A stretch of DNA of 10,428 bases from JAVBLK01 sp031553565 (GTDB taxonomy: Bacteria > Bacillota > Clostridia > Christensenellales > DUVY01): the NCBI GenBank assembly GCA_031553565.1, contig JAVBLK010000051.1:1-10428 (forward strand), read 5' to 3'. Under the pieces are notes generated by a model. That model did not search any database. It was not told where the DNA came from and was given only the letters and a program-made list of their open reading frames with translations. The translations under genes were made by a program, and so were the position numbers. Positions 6,783 through 10,428 of this stretch are shown here, piece by piece (the first letter of the stretch is position 1; each line of letters starts with the position of its first letter).

Positions 6783-6836
6783 CTGAGCGCAGCGAAGAAT
6801 CTTTAGAACGCGGATCCTTCGCTACGAGGATGACAA
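6775..6836. repeat. palindromic dispersed-type repeat (TTGTCATTCTGAGCG... type)
   Basis: The left arm TTGTCATTCTGAGCG (6775-6789), continuing as AGCGAAGAATC, is an imperfect inverted repeat of the right arm GGATCCTTCGCTACGAGGATGACAA (6812-6836, in two parts GGATCCTTCGCT and ACGAGGATGACAA). The result is a long hairpin with a loop of about 10 bases. I recognise the motif GTCATTCTGAGCG-N-AGCGAAGAATC as one that recurs as a short palindromic repeat in many bacterial genomes. It has no T tract, so it is not a standard terminator. It would form a stable structure in the hisF-hisIE transcript 36 bp before hisIE. Confidence 0.7.
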
Positions 6837-6872
6837 AGAGTATATTAGCAATCCTAAAAGGGACATAAAAGT

Positions 6873-7514
6873 ATGATCGATATAAAAGACGTAAAGTTTG
6901 ATGAAAACGGGCTGGTGCCAGCTATCGCGCAGAGCGCGGCGACGGGCGAAGTCCTGATGCAGGCGTATATGAATAAGGACGCGCTGGAAAAGACGCTTAA
7001 AACGGGACAGGCGCACTATTATTCCCGCAGCCGTAAAAAGCTGTGGAGAAAGGGCGAGGAGAGCGGGCACACCCAAAGCGTGGTAAGCGTATTGCTTGAC
7101 TGCGACGGCGACAGCATTCTTTTAAAGGTCGATCAGACCGGCCCGGCGTGCCATACCAATAACCCTACCTGCTTTTACCGCGAGTTGAAGGCGTTCGGGG
7201 AAGCTTACGGCGCCGGCGTGCTTTACGATATCGTGAAAACGATAAAGGACAGAAAGGCGCAGCCCGAGGCCGGCAGCTATACCAACTACCTTTTCGACAA
7301 GGGCGTGGACAAGATTTGCAAGAAGGTGGGCGAGGAAGCAAGTGAAACCATCATCGCCGCAAAAAACAAGGATAATAACGAGCTTGCAAATGAGATCGGC
7401 GACCTGATTTTCCACCTCTTGGTATTGTGCGAAAACCAGGGCCTCGATATATCAGAGGTTTTCAAGGTCCTGTCCGAAAGGCATTCGGCGCCGAGAAAAC
7501 GCGAATATAAATAG
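6873..7514 (+). CDS. hisIE: bifunctional phosphoribosyl-AMP cyclohydrolase / phosphoribosyl-ATP pyrophosphatase
   Basis: This 213-residue fusion carries steps two and three of histidine synthesis. HisI occupies about residues 1-108: VLMQAYMN (27-34), SRSRKKLWRKGEESGH (51-66), the metal site D76, C77, D78 and D80 (LDCDGD), and C93 and C100 in GPACHTNNPTC. HisE, an all-alpha MazG-like pyrophosphatase, occupies about 115-207, with acidic clusters E154, E155 and E158 (VGEEASE) and E174 and D177 (NEIGD). Both domains are complete. The start has the ribosome binding site AAAAGGGA (6856-6863). The gene is separated from hisF by 486 bp of repeats, unlike the tight spacing upstream. Its expression may therefore depend on read-through of structured RNA or on a promoter I could not identify. 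Confidence 0.95.
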   Translation: MIDIKDVKFDENGLVPAIAQSAATGEVLMQAYMNKDALEKTLKTGQAHYYSRSRKKLWRKGEESGHTQSVVSVLLDCDGDSILLKVDQTGPACHTNNPTCFYRELKAFGEAYGAGVLYDIVKTIKDRKAQPEAGSYTNYLFDKGVDKICKKVGEEASETIIAAKNKDNNELANEIGDLIFHLLVLCENQGLDISEVFKVLSERHSAPRKREYK

Positions 7515-7655
7515 GCCGCTTCTAACACCGGCAGCCTATAGCCCTTATTGATTGTATATAGGCCATCCGGGAAATTGACTTTTCCAAGACAAGAGCCCAA
7601 TCGTACGCCCGCTCAAAGAAAAATGTCCGTAGAATAACAAGCAGGAGGAAAATGT

Positions 7656-7973
7656 ATGTCACGTTATGTCAACAAGATTTCCGTAAGCGACCCGAACATC
7701 CTTACCCCGAAGATCACGACGTTTCTGCAAAGCAACGGGTTTGCTTTGACCTATTACGGCAACGAGCCGGTCTGGCAAAAAGGCCAGGGGTTTTGGGCTG
7801 CGTCGCAGCATATCCTTATTCAGTACGAGCTCGGCGCAGTCATAGTTTCCGCTTTTATCGGCGCGTTCGGCTCTAAGGAAATGAATCTTAAGGGCTTTGT
7901 AGGGATCGTCGCAAAAAAACCGCTAAAAAAGGTCGTCGATGCGCTTGAGGAAATGATAAAGGCGAATGCGTAA
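7656..7973 (+). CDS. uncharacterised small protein, paralogue 1 of 3
   Basis: This is a 105-residue protein of a family I do not recognise. It is the first of three adjacent paralogues sharing the start M[SA]RY-x-N[KR], a V-x-x-P turn near residue 10, VW-x-K in the middle, a YE/FEP-like strand, and a C-terminal GF-x-G followed by K-x-LKK and an amphipathic helix. The pattern reads as an alpha/beta fold with a basic patch. There is no signal peptide and no clear membrane helix, so a cytoplasmic protein is likely. Within this copy VWQKGQG lies near residues 39-45 and GFVGIVAKKPLKK near 81-93. The start is fixed by AGGAGG (7643-7648); an ATG at 7652 in another frame is not conserved in the paralogues. 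hisIE ends 141 bp upstream and no convincing promoter is seen between. Confidence 0.8.
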   Translation: MSRYVNKISVSDPNILTPKITTFLQSNGFALTYYGNEPVWQKGQGFWAASQHILIQYELGAVIVSAFIGAFGSKEMNLKGFVGIVAKKPLKKVVDALEEMIKANA

Positions 7974-7988
7974 AGGAGACCGGCAGAT

Positions 7989-8321
7989 ATGTCTCGTTAT
8001 ACAAATAAAATCAAAGTACGTGATCCCGCGGCGCTTACGGGGGATATCGCAGCTTTTCTGACAGGGAAGGGAATGATTTTAGGCGATTATTACGGCGATA
8101 TCGTTTGGCATAAGGACGGGATGAACTGCAAGCAGATAATAATTATTACGTATGAGCCAGGCACTGTCCTTATTACTGCATTCATTAATTTTCATGATAT
8201 GCTGACCGGCGAAACAGAAATGGGCATAAAAGGCTTTATCGGACTTTTCGGAAAAAGGCCGCTCAAGAAAATAGTTTACGGGCTGGAAGAACTGATACAG
8301 AACAAGGCGCAAAACAGTTGA
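7989..8321 (+). CDS. uncharacterised small protein, paralogue 2 of 3
   Basis: This is a 110-residue paralogue of the genes on either side. It begins MSRYTNKIKVRDPAALTG and carries IVWHKDG (about 38-44), IIIITYEPG (about 50-58) and MGIKGFIGLFGKRPLKK near 78-94. Its loop before the glycine-rich motif is longer than in copy 1 and contains extra acidic residues (TGETEMG). The ribosome binding site AAAGGAG (7972-7978) overlaps the stop codon of paralogue 1, and the genes are 15 bp apart, so they are surely co-transcribed. The function is unknown. Divergence between the copies with retention of the motifs suggests separate roles or a heteromeric complex, which is inference. Confidence 0.8.
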   Translation: MSRYTNKIKVRDPAALTGDIAAFLTGKGMILGDYYGDIVWHKDGMNCKQIIIITYEPGTVLITAFINFHDMLTGETEMGIKGFIGLFGKRPLKKIVYGLEELIQNKAQNS

Positions 8322-8358
8322 AATCAATATTACTATTATATAAGGAGAATATAACTAT

Positions 8359-8697
8359 ATGGCGCGTTATGTGAACAGGGTAGAGGTAGGCAATCCAGGA
8401 GCATTTACCGGAGAGATCACCGCGTATATGCAGAAAGAAGGTTTCAAGTTGGAGATCTTCAACAACGAGACAGTCTGGAAGAAAGGCGACGGCGCCCTTA
8501 TTATGGCGCGGTGCGTCCTCGTGTTATTTGAACCGAACGCGATAGTTTTTAACGCGTTTACTTATGATGCGATGCTGGGCGAGGGCGGCCTGACCGGTTT
8601 TGTGGGTATGTTCCCCAAAAAGAAGCTCAAAAAGATAGTAGACACACTTGCGGACAATATCAGGAAAAAGGCGCAGGACGGCCCGGCAGCGCAATAA
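8359..8697 (+). CDS. uncharacterised small protein, paralogue 3 of 3
   Basis: This is a 112-residue third copy. It begins MARYVNRVEVGNPGAFTG and shows VWKKGDG (about 39-45), a strand ending in FEPNAIV, GGLTGFVGMFPKKKLKK (about 76-92) and a lysine- and alanine-rich tail (KKAQDGPAAQ) without counterpart in copy 1. The ribosome binding site AAGGAG (8343-8347 region) lies 37 bp after paralogue 2 in an AT-rich spacer. The conserved tryptophan, the GF-x-G motif and the LKK stretch are the best signature of the family. It is followed by a stem-loop and then the convergent DUF2726 gene. Confidence 0.8.
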   Translation: MARYVNRVEVGNPGAFTGEITAYMQKEGFKLEIFNNETVWKKGDGALIMARCVLVLFEPNAIVFNAFTYDAMLGEGGLTGFVGMFPKKKLKKIVDTLADNIRKKAQDGPAAQ

Positions 8698-8713
8698 AAA
8701 GCCGAACGGGGAT

Positions 8714-8735
8714 GCCGGAATATATATCTTCCGGC
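8714..8735. terminator. stem-loop between convergent genes
   Basis: GCCGGAA (8714-8720) pairs with TTCCGGC (8729-8735) around the AT-rich loop TATATATC. It lies between the stops of paralogue 3 and the minus-strand DUF2726 gene, where a shared bidirectional terminator would be expected. There is no T tract on either side, so termination is inferred from position and symmetry only. Confidence 0.45.
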
Positions 8736-8771
8736 TGACGCCTGACGACGCACCAAAAGGGACAGAGTCAC

Positions 8772-9311
8772 TCACTTTATTATGCTCATTATTTCACGGC
8801 GCAGCGCGCCCATATTGTAATCGTCGCGCTTTTGCACGTGTATGATAGGCAGGTTTATCTGCCGGCAGACGGCGTTGACAAAGCCGTCGCGGCGGATGCG
8901 GTGCGACTCGTTGTGGCTCTCGTCGTCAAGCTCTATTAAAAGCGCGGGTGCAAGCGACCGATAGGGGAAGACGTCCAGCTTGACCTCCTTAAAGATCCCG
9001 TAATCGATGATTTTGCGGTCGATCTTGCTGTTGGCCGCAGCAAGCGAGGGGCGGTCGATAACCGAGGAGAACGGCATCTGCGGCACGATGATAAATCCCG
9101 ACGGGATGATCTCGGTCAAACGGAAATAAAAATAAGCCTCGGCCTTGGTCATTAAGAGGGGCTTTAAATTGTAATGATAATCCAGCTCGGCGATATTCTC
9201 GCGCTTTTTTATCCGCCGTTTGTATATGAAAACGGCGGCCGCGGTGATCAGGGCGGCTATGCCGATAACGATAACGGCGATAAATATATCTTTAACTGAT
9301 TCCGGCGGCAT
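8772..9311 (-). CDS. membrane-anchored DUF2726 protein
   Basis: This 179-residue protein has one N-terminal transmembrane helix (about 8-30) followed by basic residues KRRIKKRE, which predicts a cytoplasmic C-terminal domain. That domain (about 50-179) fits DUF2726: LLMTKAEAYFYFRL (52-65), IIVPQM (74-79), a central KIIDYGIF (100-107), IELDDESH (126-133), then RRDGFVNAVC (140-149) and LPIIHV (154-159). DUF2726 is generally regarded as nuclease-like. D103, E127 and D129 with H133 could form a PD-(D/E)XK-like centre, though activity is not established. The start is supported by AAGGAA just upstream on the minus strand. Its leader consists almost wholly of MITE copy 3. It is divergent from the ArsR gene and convergent with the paralogue trio. 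Confidence 0.8.
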   Translation of the reverse strand: MPPESVKDIFIAVIVIGIAALITAAAVFIYKRRIKKRENIAELDYHYNLKPLLMTKAEAYFYFRLTEIIPSGFIIVPQMPFSSVIDRPSLAAANSKIDRKIIDYGIFKEVKLDVFPYRSLAPALLIELDDESHNESHRIRRDGFVNAVCRQINLPIIHVQKRDDYNMGALRREIMSIIK

Positions 9312-9325
9312 TTAATATTTCCTTA

Positions 9326-9491
9326 TAAAGGAAACGCTGAAAATTTAAGCATAATTTGCGGCGGCGTCTTTTTTGTCTGAAAACGTCTTCTTTTTTTGCA
9401 AATAGTTCTACTATTTGCTGCAAAAACAAGCCGTTTTCATACTGAAAAATACTTGCTCTAAATTAACCTCATTTATTCATCGTTTCCTAAA
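9326..9491 (-). mobile_element. MITE-like element, copy 3, with TAAA target duplication
   Basis: The element is 158 bp (9330-9487), exactly the length of copy 2, in the opposite orientation. On the plus strand it starts GGAAACGCTGAA and ends TTCATCGTTTCC, with TAAA on both flanks (9326-9329, 9488-9491). This copy has the best terminal inverted repeats. The central hairpin is perfect (GCAAATAG 9398-9405 with CTATTTGC 9411-9418). The outer stem is GAAAACG (9379-9385) with CGTTTTC (9432-9438). Its inner end lies 18 bp from the start codon of the DUF2726 gene, in the same direction relative to that gene as copies 1 and 2 have to theirs. Confidence 0.88.
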
Positions 9492-9496
9492 GTATA

Positions 9497-9505
9497 AGTA
9501 TACCA
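9497..9505 (-). promoter_or_regulatory. extended -10 promoter candidate for the DUF2726 gene
   Basis: Read on the minus strand, TGGTATACT is an extended -10 box (TG-N-TATACT), and a second TATACT follows directly. A -35 box is poor. Transcription would begin near 9490, at the edge of MITE copy 3, giving a leader of about 180 bases made of the element. The site lies in the divergent spacer shared with the ArsR promoter. Confidence 0.4.
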
Positions 9506-9530
9506 TAAACAGCTTGCTTTAAAAAAGGGT

Positions 9531-9559
9531 TTGACAGCAGCGGCAGCATAAGGTTATAC
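9531..9559 (+). promoter_or_regulatory. consensus promoter of the ArsR-family gene
   Basis: TTGACA (9531-9536) and TATACT (9554-9559) are separated by exactly 17 bp, a near-perfect housekeeping sigma promoter. The expected start is near 9566. The palindromic operator begins three bases later, so bound repressor would block initiation or early elongation. Confidence 0.85.
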
Positions 9560-9568
9560 TTAAAACGA

Positions 9569-9584
9569 TTGAACAAGCATTCAA
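9569..9584. promoter_or_regulatory. ArsR/SmtB-type operator
   Basis: TTGAACAAGCATTCAA is a 5-6-5 inverted repeat (TTGAA, six bases, TTCAA). It matches the TGAA-N6-TTCA core known for SmtB, CzrA and CadC operators. It lies just downstream of the -10 box and before the regulator gene, which indicates autorepression. Confidence 0.75.
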
Positions 9585-9632
9585 CTATGCGGATGCTATG
9601 CGTATTAGGGTAACAGCTGTAAGAGGTCTAAA

Positions 9633-9983
9633 ATGTCAGAGAAATACGAAAAGCCTATCAACGCCGCTGCGGTTTTAAAGACTGCGAAAAAAATGCCGCT
9701 TGATGAAACGATGTACGACCTCGCCGAGTTTTACAAGACCTTCGGCGACTCTACCCGCACGAAATTACTCACCGCAATTTCCTTTGCCGAGTTGTGTGTC
9801 AGCGACTTAAGCGCGCTGTTGAAGATGACCAAGAGCGCGGTTTCCCATCAGCTGCGCATTTTGCGGCACAACAAGCTTATCAAGGGCCGCCGCGACGGCA
9901 GGGAAGTATATTATTCCCTGTCCGACAGCCACGTGCAGGATATTTTGAATTGCGGCTACGAGCATATATCGGAAAGGGGATAA
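9633..9983 (+). CDS. ArsR/SmtB-family metal-responsive repressor with alpha5 zinc site
   Basis: This 116-residue winged-helix protein carries FGDSTRTKLL (37-46), the recognition helix region KSAVSHQLRILRHNKLI (67-83) and wing GRRDGREVYYSL (85-96). In the last helix D98, H100, H111 and E114 have the same spacing as D104, H106, H117 and E120 of SmtB, the zinc-sensing alpha5 site. The other classic site is incomplete: ELCVSD (53-58) keeps the first cysteine of the ELCVCD motif but has serine for the second. A zinc- (or cobalt-) type sensor is therefore more likely than a cadmium, lead or arsenic sensor. The family dissociates from DNA when metal binds. The ribosome binding site is AAGAGGT (9621-9627). 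No transporter or metallothionein gene is adjacent in the window. Confidence 0.9.
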   Translation: MSEKYEKPINAAAVLKTAKKMPLDETMYDLAEFYKTFGDSTRTKLLTAISFAELCVSDLSALLKMTKSAVSHQLRILRHNKLIKGRRDGREVYYSLSDSHVQDILNCGYEHISERG

Positions 9984-10021
9984 GCTTATATCGAATACAA
10001 GGAGCGGTACTAATAACGAAT

Positions 10022-10060
10022 ATGTTGTCACTCCGGACAATTAAAACAAAGAATAAGTAG
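10022..10060 (+). other. tiny reading frame after the ArsR gene, possible remnant or leader peptide
   Basis: A strong AAGGAG (9999-10004) follows the ArsR stop, but the next ATG (10022) is 17 bases away and opens only a 12-codon frame ending TAG. It may be the scar of a deleted target gene or mean nothing. No family can be assigned. Confidence 0.2.
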
Positions 10061-10140
10061 GGCGTGTACCAAAGTTCTAAAAAAACGTCTAAAAAAACCG
10101 CGTTTTTGGCGGACTTTCTAAAAAACTTTTATCCAAACCG

Positions 10141-10169
10141 TTGACAAGGCGGGGCTGATATGATACTAT
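10141..10169 (+). promoter_or_regulatory. consensus promoter with extended -10
   Basis: TTGACA (10141-10146) and TACTAT (10164-10169) are 17 bp apart, with TG one base before the -10 box (10161-10162). The start is expected near 10175-10177. Upstream lie three CTAAAAAA repeats (from 10077, 10089 and 10118) that could act as an A-tract UP element or as regulator sites. No protein-coding frame begins near the start site. Confidence 0.8.
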
Positions 10170-10175
10170 ATGTAA

Positions 10176-10201
10176 GCTGTCTTAAACAGACAGCATTTTT
10201 T
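10176..10201 (+). terminator. promoter-proximal terminator-like hairpin
   Basis: GCTGTCT (10176-10182) pairs perfectly with AGACAGC (10188-10194) around TAAAC and is followed by ATTTTTT. It has the full form of an intrinsic terminator yet starts at or within a base or two of the predicted transcription start, which is unusual for a gene end and typical of attenuation. Confidence 0.65.
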
Positions 10202-10231
10202 AACGTCAAAACTGTGGTTTTCGCGTTAAAG

Positions 10232-10254
10232 AAAAAACGCCTGCGGCGTTTTTT
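10232..10254. terminator. intrinsic terminator, symmetrical
   Basis: AAAAAACGCC (10232-10241), loop TGC, GGCGTTTTTT (10245-10254). The A tract before and T tract after the stem allow it to work on both strands. Confidence 0.8.
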
Positions 10255-10428
10255 GCACCTTGAAAAGTGAATATTAAAGGCTTGGATCATTATCTTTTAG
10301 TCGGGATAGTGGGACAAGAGAAAAAAAGAAACAATGTACAAGAACACCTATTAGGTAGGAAAGGTACTTTGTTGATTTCTTTGAAAAGTTTAAAAAATAC
10401 TCTTTATAGCAAAAGTTGTTTCGAAAAA
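10255..10428. other. AT-rich stretch, at most the start of a further gene
   Basis: Nothing certain is seen. An AGGAAAGG (10357-10364) precedes two in-frame TTG codons (10369, 10372) from which the frame stays open to the window edge, so a gene with a rare start could begin here. The ATG at 10334 opens only six codons. Confidence 0.2.

Larger units (their letters stand above)
10175..10254 (+). ncRNA. candidate small RNA or attenuated leader
   Basis: Directly after the promoter come three stem-loops in 80 bases and no reading frame: GCTGTCT/AGACAGC (10176-10194), TTAACG...CGTTAA with inner AAAAC/GTTTT (10200-10228 region), and the terminator ACGCC/GGCGT. Either this is an independent small RNA of about 80 bases, or the first stem is an attenuator controlling something beyond the window. 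I do not recognise the family. The transcript extent is inferred from the promoter and terminator only. Confidence 0.5.

Noticed and set aside
7575..7603. TTGACT as the promoter of the three-paralogue operon
   Set aside because: No acceptable -10 hexamer lies 16-18 bp downstream.
10296..10316. GTCGGGATAGTGGGACAAG resembles tandem MraZ boxes (TGGGA repeats) upstream of a cell-division operon
   Set aside because: The two GGGA cores are only 8 bp apart instead of about 10, there are just two, and no mraZ-like start follows.

Overview
The window looks like a chromosomal segment of a Bacillota (Firmicutes), probably an uncultured Clostridia-like lineage. The grounds are a HisZ-dependent short-form HisG, a fused HisIE, strong AGGAGG-type ribosome binding sites, clear TTGACA/TATAAT-type promoters and GC-rich genes set in AT-rich spacers. 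The lineage is an inference; no rRNA or marker gene is present.

Layout. Positions 1-532 hold the possible tail of an unseen gene, a 100-bp cloverleaf-like palindromic repeat and copy 1 of a MITE-like element. Positions 533-1273 encode a seven-helix Bax inhibitor-1/YccA-type membrane protein. Positions 1335-7514 are a histidine biosynthesis cluster in the order hisZG (one fused gene), hisD, hisB, hisA, hisF, gap, hisIE. Together these supply ATP phosphoribosyltransferase with its regulatory subunit, both HisI/HisE steps, HisA isomerase, HisF cyclase, IGP dehydratase and histidinol dehydrogenase. hisH (glutaminase), hisC (aminotransferase) and histidinol-phosphate phosphatase are not in the window. 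hisB, hisA and hisF are coupled by ATGA overlaps, and hisH, which commonly sits here, is absent without a scar.

The 486-bp gap between hisF and hisIE is unusual. The last 16 codons of hisF plus about 46 bp of flank occur three times in tandem. The middle unit is split by copy 2 of the 158-bp MITE with a TTAA target duplication, and a separate palindromic repeat ends the array.

Positions 7656-8697 hold three tandem paralogous genes for a small (105-112 aa) protein family that I do not recognise. Converging on them is a minus-strand gene for a membrane-anchored DUF2726 (nuclease-fold-like) protein. Its 5' leader appears to be almost entirely MITE copy 3. Divergent from it is an autoregulated ArsR/SmtB-type metal sensor with a complete alpha5 zinc site, a consensus promoter and an overlapping operator, but no target gene next to it. 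The window ends with a consensus promoter followed by two terminator-like hairpins, a candidate small RNA or attenuator, and then AT-rich sequence.

The main points of interest are the MITE family (three copies, a filled and empty site side by side, covarying stem, same orientation to the downstream gene), the HisF that has lost charged gate and HisH-interface residues in a cluster without hisH, the HisZ-HisG fusion, the hisF-tail triplication and the unknown paralogous trio.
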